NCBI GenBank assembly: GCA_014706295.1
Contig: JACSVZ010000015.1
Coordinates: forward strand, 60,509,535 to 60,573,534
Reading direction: 5' to 3'
Length of the DNA stretch: 64,000 nucleotides
Origin: Lycocorax pyrrhopterus obiensis
Lineage: Eukaryota > Chordata > Aves > Passeriformes > Paradisaeidae
The notes beneath the pieces were generated by a model. It saw nothing but the letters and a program-made list of their open reading frames with translations, was not told the DNA's origin and ran no database searches. A program made the position numbers and the translations under genes. The first letter of the stretch is position 1. Every line of letters starts with the position of its first letter. Below, piece by piece: positions 1-20,444 of the stretch.

Positions 1-1730
1 CAAATTCCAGATCACCTCACGGCACATACTCCTAAAAACATTAAAAATTTTAAAACAAACAGTGGTCTTTTTTTTTTTCCTTTTTTTAACTTAATGTCTG
101 GTATGACCGACATTCCTAGGTCACACAACCAAATTATGGAAAAACTGGATCACACTGCATATGTTCCACATCAAATAAAGCACAATGTACAAAATGTGCA
201 TGTTTCAGTTTACACTATACAAAAATAGTTAAAATACATTCCAGGTAAACATATTACATTAAGAAGTCATTCTAGTAAGAAGTTGGCACTCAAGAGGAAA
301 AAGCAGAAGTATTTTCAACATGAAAACACAAGACAGTGGAATAAAGAAATGTTAGGAAAGATTTACCATCTATGTAGCTTTATGTAAACTTGAGACACAA
401 TGATTTGTTTTACAGTTTGATGGTCTTTGAAGGTAATAATTGTATTGCTTCATAGTCTAGACAAGAGCAGAAGATTGTGTGTGTCAGTATTTACCCATTA
501 TCCTGTTACTGTAACAAAGCCCACACACCAAAAAATTAGCAAAAACTTTTCAGGGCAATGAAACTGGTCAGAATAATTCCTTTTGGAGCAAACCAACGAT
601 CCAGGTTTTTAGCAGAGTTACATAAAGCTACTGCAAGAAGGTGTTACTCCCTGACACATGGCAGTTTGACGTGGTGATGTGGGCAGTGGCTCCGAGGCTC
701 GCTCAGGAGCTGCCCTCAGGACACACAGCACCCAGGGATGTTCTGTGGAAGCATCTCAAAGAGGGCAGGGCAGTGATGATGGAGCAACTTGTGCAAGCTG
801 CAATCCAACATGCTTCACCAAATCTCAACAAACAGGAAGACAAAACTGCACAACAGTGGCAAGGATGGGGTTGGGTTGGGGGGTTTTTTCCAAGTAAATA
901 AGGGCTAATCTAAATGGATTTTTTACTAATTTAATTAGACTGGCAGCTACAGCTCACTTTTCCTGAAAAGACCCAACACTGGTTCATATATAGCTTTATA
1001 GTGGAGCTATATAAATCCACTTTTGATGAATAAGACATTTCAGCTACAAATTCTCCTAAGAGCTTTTAATTAAATTAACATCAGATTTTTAGACCAGCCC
1101 TAATTTGACATGCAGTGTGACTCAGTTACCAAAATTAAAGTAACCTTAAGATTACTTCCATTTGCTCAAGGCTTACAACCCACTTTTGCTACATTCTTCA
1201 TGTATAATCAAGAGTGTATAAAATGTGCAAATAACTGTCTCCAACACGTTTTAACCTTGGAAGCGCTGAAATATTTTGTGACATTAAGAATCTGTTCTTA
1301 CTCCTTATTGGTCCTTACAGTATAAAGTTCAGTTCTCTTGTTCCTGTTTTTCAGAATATTTCATAACCTACATTTCAGGTTGAAGCTGAGAGGAGGGGAG
1401 GGGTCTGGATTTTGGTGAAGGATGAGAATGGGGGGCACAGGCAGGGAAAGGCCTGATTTCTCCCAGACACAATGAAATTAAAGAACATGGAGCAATCCAG
1501 ACACTCCGTGTTCCCTGCCAGCTTTGCAGCTCTCCACCTACAACATTCACTCTGGGATTTTTTCGTAGAAGCAAAATAATACTTTTTACAGAAATGGTCC
1601 AAGTTACACAGTGCGATTTTTACATACCTGTGTAAAATTTCCACTGAATACCCCAGGTTAGGGCAATGCTGCTATTCCCTGTTCCAAATTTTCCAGTATC
1701 CTGAACTATTCTACTTCAATGTCTTGTGTT

Positions 1731-1736
1731 TTTATT
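1731..1736 (-). promoter_or_regulatory. possible proximal poly(A) signal AATAAA in KRAS 3' UTR
   Basis: The plus strand reads TTTATT, so the transcript strand has AATAAA about 1.64 kb after the KRAS4B stop. It could allow a shorter 3' UTR. No downstream GU-rich element was tested, so use is uncertain. Confidence 0.3.
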
Positions 1737-2506
1737 TTTTGGGGACACCAGAGTCACACCTTCCAGTGTCACTCTGCAGCTGAGTTAGCTCCTGTGAAGA
1801 AGTGTACCTTCAGGGACCAAAGCTCTCCTGAAATAAACAACTCCACATTTACAGGGAGACACCAGGAACTGGAAACACTGGAACTACTGGCTCTTACTTT
1901 AGTGGATAACTAGGCTATTGCAGTACCAAAAGGTGAAAGCTCCTGCAAAAATCCTGCATTAATTCCAATCAGAAAAAAAAAACCAAATGCGGGGGGGGTG
2001 GGTGGAAAGGGAAGAACAAAAATCACAAGAGAACTTAATCACAGAGAAAGACAACATTAAACTCTTGGTGTAGCTTCATGACAGTCTAGACACTGGAATG
2101 CCACTCACCAACCATTGAATCAGTACTTCACAGACATCACACAAACAACACTGACTCTGGAAACCATGTTCTATGCTGACAGATTGTGCAAATTCCACAC
2201 CATTTCCATGGCATAGTGGATTTCCAAATTATTTGCATGAAGCAGCTAAATTCAACTCGTTCATTCACTCATTTGATGTTGCTAGAATTTAAAATTTCTC
2301 CCCTATTTTGAAAAATGGGCATCTGGAAATATTTTATGCCACTCTTTGGGGTAAAAAAGGAAAAAGAATGGTTTTACTCCACTATGTATTTTAGGATTGA
2401 TTCTGATTTAATTCTTATGGTAAATTCAGAGTCCATGTATGAATGAACCTAAGAATTTGAATCAACTTCTCTGTTAAGGCGTTCTAGTATTTCCTAGGGA
2501 CACTCA

Positions 2507-2566
2507 GGGTGAAATCCTGACCCTGCACAAATCTACTCAAAGCTTTGACACAGGGGGATTTCACCT
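2507..2566. repeat. short imperfect palindrome, relic of an ancient inverted-repeat element
   Basis: Two perfect 10-base arms, GGTGAAATCC at 2,508-2,517 and GGATTTCACC at 2,556-2,565, face each other across 38 bases. I recall this arm pair from an old, abundant amniote interspersed element, but the name is not certain. It lies within the KRAS 3' UTR and could form a hairpin in the mRNA. Confidence 0.45.
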
Positions 2567-3373
2567 TGCTCTTCAGACACAAAAAGTCAGTGAAGCTCTT
2601 AAAGCAATGAGTTAACAATAGCAAATCAACCTAATTAGAACTTTTACTTTTTCCATTGCCAGGTGTGCACTGTTGTATTTTTAAAATTTTTTCTTTTTTT
2701 TTTTTTAATTTTTTATAGAAAAAATAGAGTATTTAAGGAGCGACCGTGACAAATTGCAGTGATTTTTTTTTTGAAAGTTTTCTCTTTACATTCATTAAAG
2801 TTGATCTGAAATGCTACAAGACTAGATGCCTAGAAGCAAAATCTACAGGAAGACTATAAAGGCTTCTGGTCTCTCTCTATTGCAATCAGTCTAAAATAAA
2901 GGAAAGGCTGAAATGAAAGTTTCTTTTGCTAACTAGTCCTTTTTCCCAACCAAATTTGTAAACCCAAAGATTTAGAGGGGATGTTAAAATGTGTAGAGAA
3001 TCATTTGTTTGCTTTGCACACAGAACAGAAGTTCACAATCAGTAAGAAAAATAGGAAGTTAGCAACTGTGCATGCACCAAAGAGTCCTAAGACAGTTCTC
3101 AGGTTTTTTGTGTGGGGTTTTTTTTTGTTTGTTTTGGTTTTTTGTTCCTTTTTTTTTTTTATTTTCACAGGCATTGCTAGTTCAAGAACCAACAGTCAAA
3201 GAATACTGGCACTTTAAGAGGAATGAAGTTTCCACTGTCATTTAAAGCAAGCATTCAGGTAAAGCTAACAGATCATGAAGCAGAAAGTAAAGTAATGCTA
3301 AAACAAATGCTAATAATTTAGTGTAATGTACAAAATTACTTCAGTACTTCTTAAGAATAAGGGTAAATTGTAT

Positions 3374-3736
<363 letters not shown>

Positions 3737-3952
3737 CTAAACTGGGCTTAGGGCATCCTGCAGGTTACTCACAGGGGCCCCACAGGTGAAATGCCATTGC
3801 TGATGTGGGAAGGAAGGAAGGTAAGAAAGCGTGTGCTGCCCTCTTCTCCGTCTCCAAGAGCACACCTTGCCCCACCTCGAGCTAGAACAGTATCATATAC
3901 AGAGTGTGTATTTATGCAATAATACCTCGCAATTCGGTTGTAAGTATATATT

Positions 3953-4144
3953 ATCATAGAATCATGGAATGGCCTGGGTTGGAAGGGACCTTAAAGATCC
4001 TCCAGTTCCAACCCCAATGCCTTCCACTGCCCCATGTTGCTCAGAGCCCCATCCAGACTGGCCTTGGACACTGCCAGGGATGGGGCAGCCACAGCTTCTC
4101 TGGGCAACCTGTGCCAGGGCCTCACCACCCTCACAGGGAAGTTG
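3953..4144 (-). mobile_element. CR1 LINE 3' fragment
   Basis: The plus strand opens with ATCATAGAATCATGGAATGG and continues through the TTGGAAGGGACCTTAAAGAT and CCATCCAGACTGGCCTTGGA blocks. This is the reverse complement of the avian CR1 3' end, with its terminal octamer-type repeats at the left. Only the last 190 bases are present, a 5' truncation typical of target-primed insertion. Confidence 0.95.
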
Positions 4145-5882
4145 TGAGGCATTAGGTATCTTTATTTATGCTTTAATAATCTATATGCAGCTCTGGAATG
4201 TGACTTCTAATATTTGTACCGATAATTCAATACCAAAGACATAATTATGGTTAATCCACATATTCAGATCATTTCTCAGGCACACTGGTATAGTAATCAC
4301 ACCACAGTTTTATAATCTTTACACATGCAAATCAACCAAATCAATCCCATGTCCCAATGATAAGTTATTTGATAAATCATTCTATTCAACTTTGAAAGTT
4401 AAGGACACTTGGAACACATTCTCTCTGGTGCTGTATAGTCACTTAAAATCTCCACGGCTCCAAGACTTAAGCTACAGACACAAAAGCTAAAGTTTGTTCA
4501 CACTGAGTAGTGTTTCATTATTTTCAAGGGTAATTACAGCCGACCAAAATTAACTCTGATCAAAAGAGACCAACATATCCACAAGCCTGATATGGACCAC
4601 TACCAAGTACAATGTTGTACAATGTATTTTGTTACAACTTACTTATGTGAAACAGTTTATGGCCTTGCTCTCAGGTTGCTTCAAATCCCACTGAAGTACC
4701 CATTTTGTCAGTCTGCCTTTACATTTAATAATTTGAGTACAGGCACTTAGAAAATCTTTAAGATGAAAATTTTCTTTATTCTTTGCTGCCTTACTCCTTG
4801 TATCTTCTAGATAGATGAGAAATGCTACTGTATCAAAGCAGCCAAATGCATTGCTGTAGAACTGGGTCTAGAAATTCAGCCAGACAAGTTTGCCTTCAAG
4901 CTGCCAAAAAAAATGACACTCTGCATTTCCTCCTCTTTGCCTATTTCAGTAAAGAACTGAAAGTGAACTCTGAAAAAACAAAAAGCCAAAAATAATCTAA
5001 TTCATTACTGTTTCAGCCAAACTCCAAGTGGTGATGAAACTTAATATGCAAAGTCCAAACAACAGGGAGGTGTGAAATAGCTTCACTTAAAAAGCAGCAC
5101 TCAGTATAAGTTAAATGTATTTAAAACTTTCAAGTTCATAAAACATTTACACACAACTGATGTTCAAAGACCTTGGCAGTGTATGTCCCAATATAAATAG
5201 CACACTTTTGCATATTCCAAGACCTTGCAAACAACTTGTTCTACATTTGGAGGCATTATTGACCAATATAAAATTGATGCAGCATGCCTAGTGGGAGAAT
5301 AGCCTTATTTCTGCAAAAGGTCATGTCACTCATTAGTTTTTGGAAAATTAAAAATACTTGTTATTACTTTAGAGAGAACTAGTGTCTTTTGCTTACAGCT
5401 TCAGCATTAATGCACAAAGCGAATATTTAGCAGTGTTCAAGTGGGGAAATGGTATAGAAGTAGCAACAGTTCACGATTCCACTGCAGGTTTCAGTATTAA
5501 GAAGGAGGAGGACAGCACTAAGAATCAATCAGAACAGACAAAACAACAGTTTCGTTCTTGAAACACAAGAACCATATAAGAACAACCCCTGCCCGATGTA
5601 CTTCTACAATACTGTTCACACTGCCTTACAGAACCACCTTTCAGAACTGGCTTTCAGTTGATGCCTTCAAATGAGACACACTTAAAAACTGCAATTTAAG
5701 TCTTCAAACGAGCAACCTTCCCTCATTAAACTTGTTTTAAAATAAATGCGGAAAAAATAACTTGTACTAAGTAATACCCAGATACTATCATGAACCTTTA
5801 AACACATGACTTCCCAATCAAGGCTGACATTTTTAGTCTACCTAGTAAGATGATGATCTTTTAAATTCAGCACATGGTGCAA

Positions 5883-5980
5883 CATAGAATCATAGAATGG
5901 TTTGGGTAGGAAGGGATCTTAAAGATCATCTCATCCCAATCCCCTGCTGTGGGCAGGGACACTTTTCACTAGACCAGGTT
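5883..5980 (-). mobile_element. CR1 LINE 3' fragment, about 100 bases
   Basis: CATAGAATCATAGAATGG followed by the GGAAGGGATCTTAAAGATCA block shows the CR1 3' end on the minus strand. It is truncated after the GGGACACTT segment. Confidence 0.93.
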
Positions 5981-8289
5981 ACAGAACTGACTTGGCTTTC
6001 ATCCTTGCATTTACACCTCTGTAGACCAAGCCTCACTAATTATTGATTATGTTTGGTCTTGCCACAATTTGTCTTCAATTCAGGTCATTAATAGAACATG
6101 ACACACAAAACTATGCTTAGACCATTTGTGAGTTACAAGTGGAGAACGCAAGGTAAAGGGAGGTCTTTCACTTTTCAGCCTGCCCATTAAATTTTAAATG
6201 TAAGTAGTGGATACTCTGTCTCCAGAAGGTCCCTGAAGGCATCAATGCTGTGAGATCAAAGGCTGCCAACCTTTCCACCTCTTTCAGTGGGAAGGGACTG
6301 CAGGCAGCTGACCTTTCTCCCTCTGACAATGCACTTATTGTGTGCAAGCCTTTAGGGAAGTTAAGATGTACTGAATGAGAGCTTTAAATCCAGGCTCAGA
6401 TTAGAAACTCACAATTCCCTGTGCGGGCTCAGAACCAAACCCCAGAGCCTCACTAAAGGTGCACTGGCAGGCCTTGCTCCTGGGCCTTGTTCTTCCAAAG
6501 GGCAGAGGGAACAGACACAGCAGAACTGATCCCACAGAAACAGTTGCCTGCTCCTGGCTACAAGTTTGCTTTTGGAGCCCCACATGGTCCCATGGCTTTA
6601 CAGAAGTCTGGAGATGCGGTTGCATGACCACAAGCATGCATGAGACTGGGCAACAAACCTGGCTGGCAATAACAAACACCAAATTCACAAGGAATTTGGA
6701 ATTCCTTAAAATCCCAGCCCCCCAAAAAACCATTAAACAGGTTCTAAATTGTAGGAGTTCTTTTTTGTATTTTTTTAATGTATAATGCATATATACATAC
6801 ACACGTATCAGTCATGAGGAATAGAAGTTATTTGCACACCTCTGTAGTACTGTGGAGAGAAACCATCAAATTGCACTTTGAATCAAGAATTTAAGAATTT
6901 TTAAATTCAAATATAGAACTTTTCTAATTCAAACTTTTCCCTGTTAACCCAGCTCAACCTGAATTACATTACCTAGATGTCTGCTTGTAGTGTGCTTTTT
7001 ATTTAAAAAACCTGATGCTTTCACAAAAAGAGTTCTTTCGAGGATTTCACATGGGAGTTTTGGTAATTTCTCCCTGCTAGCTGGAAATTACAAATGGAGC
7101 AAAAGATGTTCTGTTCTTTCTGCTTTACTGTGTAACAGCCAAAGGAATGAAACTCTTGGAAAGCATCAGCAGTTCATGGCAGTCTGGGTAGTCAAAGTTT
7201 TCAGTTTCCTTGTGCAAGATTAATATAACTTAAGAAGGCATCCCACAGGCAGCAAGAAGATAAACAATATTCCAAGAGGGAGAAAAACACCAACTTGATT
7301 ATTTACAGAATACTATCATTGTAATCTGTGTTACAATGAATATTCCTGAAGTCTCAAATCCCAGCTGTAAGGCTCACACCATCAGGTGCTGCTCTCCTTA
7401 GCCACCTACTACACATCAGACTGAAATAATACATTTATTTACTGACTGGAAAGTAATACAAGCCAGGCTGGCTTAAATGTCAGGCATCTCATTCCACTCA
7501 AATCACTACTGAACTACAGCTGTGCCATAATAATTTTGGAATATGCTTCCTCCAGCTTAACTCCCTAAATACAAAGTTGCTGAAATGCCTATCAATACCA
7601 TGTAGAATTCACTTGGGGATAAAGACAAATGATTCCTTCCCTAAGTGGACTCCTGAAGTTCCAGAGCCTTTGAAACAAGACTACGTTGTAAATAGGGTGC
7701 AGGGAAAAAAGAAAACACAGTAACAAACATCCAAAACTCAACAATATCCACTGCTGACAACAGATTTCCCTCATGGGAAAAAAAAACAACCAACCAAACA
7801 AGGTGCAAAACCTCAAAAAAATACTTCTCTTGGACATCACCAGAAAGAAAGTAGGAAGCTAGTAGAAAGCAAACGTGTTCACTGAGACATAAATAAGAAC
7901 CTTACAATCTGCAAAAATCCTTCCACTGAAAACCTCAATTCCCACCATCCTATTCTCATTCTCCCAACAGGAAGAGAAAGCAGACAGAACTCAGGATCTT
8001 TCAAGTCCCAGTATAAAAAGAATAAATTCTACTTTGTGGTATGGTTACATCAGTAACACACCAAGTAACTGCAAAGGCTACAGGGCTTCAGCAATTTAAT
8101 TCCTATTGCTCTCATCAAAAGTCGTCTTGCCCAGCTTCTGTTTGTTTTTGATAGCTAGGGAGGTATAAAACAAGATGTTTTGATGGCATCAATTTTAGTG
8201 GTATTTGGATGCAAGACTGGGGAGCTTCGTGACTGAAGTTTCCAGTTTCCTGCAGGAAACCTGTGATGCAAAGAGCATCCCAAAGTGAT

Positions 8290-8440
8290 TGAATCATATA
8301 ATTAAGGTTGGAAAAGACCTCCAAGAGCATCAGGTCCAACCTCTGACTGATCACTACTGTGTCAACTAAGTCACGGCATTAAGTGCCACATCCAGTCATT
8401 TCCTGAACATCTCCAGGGATGGGGACTCCACCAGTTTCTT
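8290..8440 (-). mobile_element. older CR1 fragment of a different subfamily
   Basis: GAATCATATAATTAAGGTTGG, AAGACCTCCAAGAGCATCA and a CTCCAGGGATGGGGACTCCA block match the CR1 group whose 3' end has the guide phrase GTTGGAAAAGACCTCCAAGA. It is more diverged than the other copies and lacks the GGGCAGGGACACC block. Confidence 0.85.
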
Positions 8441-9637
8441 TAGGAAAAAAAAAATCTAAATAATTACCTCTGAGGAGTCATTCATCACTTAAAAGCTGAG
8501 ACTAATAAGCCTGAGCAGATCTAGTAAAAACTGATATGAATCAAAATTTCTCCCCCAGAAAGAAAAACAAAACTCCCTCACTGAAAGGAATATTCCCCAA
8601 CTGTGACAGTCTCTGGAGGATACCACCCAAATTCTACTACTTCTCTGCCACATACTCCGAAGTACAAACACACACCTAGAAAAAGGAACAGTTTTTCTTT
8701 TACACAATGGAAATTTCAGGTCATCCTCCAGTTGGACAAGTATATAAGGAGTAACAACCCACTCTCTGCACTGGTGCAGTAAGAGGTGAAGAATTAATGG
8801 GATAGGAATATCTGCAAGGAGCTGCTCCGATGCTTTGTTCAAAAAGTCCTGGAAGTAATTCAGACAAGCTCTCCTTCCATACCAGTTTCTTCTGTCCTCA
8901 CCTCCTCCCTTTTTTCTTACAGAGGAATATATAGATTAAAAAAAAAGATTTTATGAGAATTTGAGTATCGGGGTTTTTTTGGTGCTTTCTTGTTGGTTTT
9001 GGTTTAGTCCCCTCTCTCCTCCAGTGTTCCTTCACTGTTGCTTAACCCCCACCTCTTGTAAAGGCTCTCAAAAAAAGGTGAAACCTTATTTTGTCCAAAT
9101 CTGGATCACTCATGGCATCATAGTTGACAAAAAAAACCCTAATGGTTTTCTGGAAATGGTAAGGGTAAACTTTTTAAGCTGGGGAAGAACAAGGAAAAAA
9201 TAGCATGGCATAAGGAAGGAGCTGAGAATTAAAAAATCCTGTACACCAGCCAAATACTGTTTTACTGGATTAGGAACCTCCTATTTCTGCATCTGAGGAG
9301 GACTATAAATGTCATAATCTTCTCCCCTCAGTTCATCAGCCTGAAGATTCAACCAATATTCACTTCAACAGCATCTGCAATATATTCCTAATAAAACTCC
9401 TTCCTCTGAACTTCTTCCCACTCAGAACCGTGCCTCCATTTCCCAGCTGGAGAATTCAATATGCAGTAAAGACTTCTTGTTGATCCATTTATCAAAACCC
9501 CACGAAACAAAGCAAATCCATATTCAGGACACTGAAATGTGATTGGTTTTATATCTGCAATTATGTCATTGATTAGCCACACAAAGTCTGATTGGCAAGA
9601 CACCCTCAATCAGTTTATTTGGCAAGTGATTTGCAAC

Positions 9638-9679
9638 ACTTACCCTGTTACATTACAAACTTACCCTGTTACATTACAA
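9638..9679 (-). repeat. perfect 21-bp tandem duplication across the exon 4A donor
   Basis: Positions 9,638-9,658 and 9,659-9,679 are identical. On the transcript strand each unit carries an ATG, a TAA, CAGG and the donor GTAAGT. The first copy in transcript order (9,659-9,679) holds the last codons and stop of KRAS4A and the donor at 9,659-9,664. The second copy repeats the donor at 9,638-9,643. Confidence 0.97.
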
Positions 9680-9788
9680 GGCATTTTTTAATTTTCACAC
9701 ACCCTGGAGTCTTTTCTTCTTTGCTGATTTTTTTCACTCTGTACTGTCGGATCTCTCGCACCAATGTATAAAAAGCATCCTCCACTCT
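9665..9788 (-). CDS. KRAS: KRAS exon 4A: C-terminal residues 151-189 of KRAS4A (stop at 9,669-9,671)
   Basis: Alternative terminal coding exon. It follows an AG acceptor (plus-strand CT at 9,789-9,790) and starts with AGA GTG GAG for Arg151-Val-Glu. It encodes [19 protein letters not shown] and a tail with Cys180 and the CAAX box CLVM at Cys186. In the family Cys180 is palmitoylated and Cys186 farnesylated, so KRAS4A can traffic through endomembranes. The coding part is 120 bases with stop. With the first GTAAGT donor the exon is 124 bases, which I recall as the human length; with the second donor it is 145 bases. From memory, human has Leu at 168 and CIIM; here they are Val and CLVM. The mRNA then joins exon 4B as 3' UTR. 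Confidence 0.96.
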
Positions 9789-17822
<8,034 letters not shown>

Positions 17823-20426
17823 CTAGGAAAAAATACACCTTGGTTAACCACAGACAGGTAAGGTTTTAAACATCAGTAAATCTGGAAACAATCAAATTAT
17901 TTGGTAACAATAAGAATGAGTGAAAAGGTTTGACTGTGCTTAACCTGACTCAACCTACTAACTTTTTTTTAAATTACAGTTTGTCCCTCATTCTATGCCA
18001 CAAGAATGCACAAAATAATAAACCAGAAAGAACACACAAGTAAGACAACTCCAAAAATCTATGCCACTGAAAAGGAAGAGAAGAATAAAAAGCCTTCAGT
18101 ATTTGGGACAGGAAATCTGTTCTGTATGCCTGAGCAGGTGTGTATAATGATATCTGTTATGTTATCAAAGTTGAGCTGATACATTTGAAATTCAAGCTTT
18201 TTTAGCCAGGACAGACCAACAGAGCCACATTAAAACCCTGATGGGTTGGTTCACAGAGATGTCAGAACAAATTATTTCAATGCTATCAAATCAAAGCTTT
18301 CAGGTCACTGACTCAAGTGGCTAAAATCTGTACAAAGTCCCACCAGCTAGATTGTATTACATCTCTGTTTTGGTGCTAGGCCTCTATGAGTACACAGCTT
18401 TAGCAGTAAGAAGGTGAGCATTACATGCCCAGTAACTTCTATGAACACCTCTGTGTTTGAAATAAAGCCATGGCAATGAGCTTGGGAAAGGTGTCATCAG
18501 CCAGCACCATGAATCATTCCCAGTAAGCAGCTCCTGTAACAAATAACAGGTACGAACACAAGCTCCTGCTATCACCTTTCAGCTTCCTTAGCTAGAGATT
18601 AACACAACATTGCTGCTGTTCTACCTGACACTATACAGGAGTGAACCTAAGCTACTGGGAAGGGAATTAAAGAATTAAAATTGCAATTTTAGCCAGCTGC
18701 AAGGTGAATTCAGAACAACCTTCCTTCCCTTGTACTCATTTTAGGGCACAGTATACCTACTGTTAGGCACTTCCTATCAATTTGTAATTTTACAAAAGGC
18801 TCTCTTCTTTCCTGTTGCTCATGCTAAGAAACAAGCAGGAGATAATTGTATAGAATCAGTATCTTTAACTAAACCAACTCTGAAATCTCACATTTACTGT
18901 TAAATGTCATCCAGGCTCATGATACCAGGTAAAACAATATTGACTGTTTATCTTAAAGTTTGCATCCAACATGATTTTGGAACTATTTGTTTCACAGAAG
19001 TGTAAATTCAGTGTTCAGGTAAAAAGTGGGTAAGTTACTTTAGAAACTTATAAGCCATGTTTAAATACTGATACAGCTGAGAAATGCACAAGCTCCAACG
19101 TGTTTTAAAATCAAGTTAATATTTTATCTTGCTGCTTAAAGGGGGTAAAAAAGTACAAAAAAACCCAAAACCTAAGGATGCATCTTCATTTCAACACTTC
19201 TATTCAAGAGGAGATCCCCCATGTCCTAGGATACCTTTATCACAGTACTTAGCAGAAGTTCTATCATTACACCAGACATATTTACAAACCTTTCATTTTC
19301 TCTTCTTGCAATTTGACTGCTGGTTCAAAAATATGAAAAGCAGTTCTTGAAAAGCCTGTACTATTCCTTTCTATCTTAAGGACTTCAAAGAGAAAGAAAT
19401 TCCCCTCAACTGAGCTCTAAACAAAAGCTTTAAGTAATTTTCATCAAAGAAGATCATTTCTAAGGGAAAAGAAAATCACTTTTAAGAACTCCCTACCATA
19501 CTAGCAGCAGCAACAAAGATGCACCAGCAAAAAGCACAGCACAGATACAAAAATTACTATTTTGAGGTGCTAAGTTGCTTTGCCACTTCGGGGGAGAGAA
19601 ACTTTGTGACTACCTAGCGAGGGGATTTGACGCAGAAGGAAAAGAAAGATGTGAGAGAGAAAATTGAAGCTTATGATTTCCAGACAAGTGAAATAACAAA
19701 CATTTTGATTTTTGGCCTTTTTTCCTCTCCCCCTTGCAAAACATCAAACCTGAAATCACATTTGTCACTATTAAGTAAAAACAAAAGGCAAACTAGAAAT
19801 AATGCAAACTACAAGATTAATTCCTACCCAGCTTCAAATGTGAAATTCCAGTTTTTCCCCAGTATACAGACTCAGCATATCTATGCAATTTTTAAAAATT
19901 TCACTGATCACTTAATCTGCTTTTATTGGCCTTTCGCAAGCCATAGAAAACAGCAAGAATTATGTTAACAGAGGAATAATTCCATCTGCTCACCAGCACT
20001 GATAAGAAAATGTGATATGAAATCTCAGCTCTACACTACATATGGAATTTAGCTAAAAAAAAAAAAACCCAGTGCTTAACAAATCCCATCTAGGCAAGTA
20101 ATTATTACTCCACAAAACTCTTATTATACCAGAGATTTAATGTTAAAATATCACAGCTCCTGAGACTAAGCTATTACTAAATATTGGTGCTTGTTTCACA
20201 AGGGCACAGGTCATTTAAGAACACAGACTTAAATATCAGTATTCCTAAATCAGCTGAGGGATTTGGCTAATCCAATTTCAAAACCTCTGACAAGCAGCTA
20301 GGAAAGCTGCCCTTTCTCTGGGACGTTTAAAAGATGACACATATTTAGGGCTGAAATGTCCTGAAAGTGTAAAAGAGCTAAAAATGAAAGAAATCCAAGT
20401 GATCACAAATAAGATTTACCCAACTT

Positions 20427-20444
20427 CGGCCGGTAGAGGGCACT
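20427..20444 (+). promoter_or_regulatory. CTCF-like binding motif in KRAS intron 2
   Basis: CGGCCGGTAGAGGGCACT matches the degenerate CTCF core YGRCCASYAGRKGGCRSY at 17 of 18 positions by eye, in an otherwise AT-rich intron. Occupancy cannot be known from sequence. Confidence 0.5.

Larger units (their letters stand above)
1..3373 (-). other. KRAS: KRAS 3' UTR (nearly complete)
   Basis: This runs from the base after the KRAS4B stop codon to the window edge. The reverse complement of roughly the first 300 bases matches, from memory, the last part of the human KRAS 3' UTR, including the blocks around 185-245 and the segment at 1-35 that in human lies a few dozen bases before the final poly(A) site. 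This shows that the window starts just inside the end of the transcript. The tract is AT-rich with several poly(T)/poly(A) runs. A possible internal AATAAA signal lies at 1,731-1,736 and another in a T-rich run at 3,158-3,163. No CR1 copy lies within it. The several short ORFs inside are chance frames. Confidence 0.9.
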
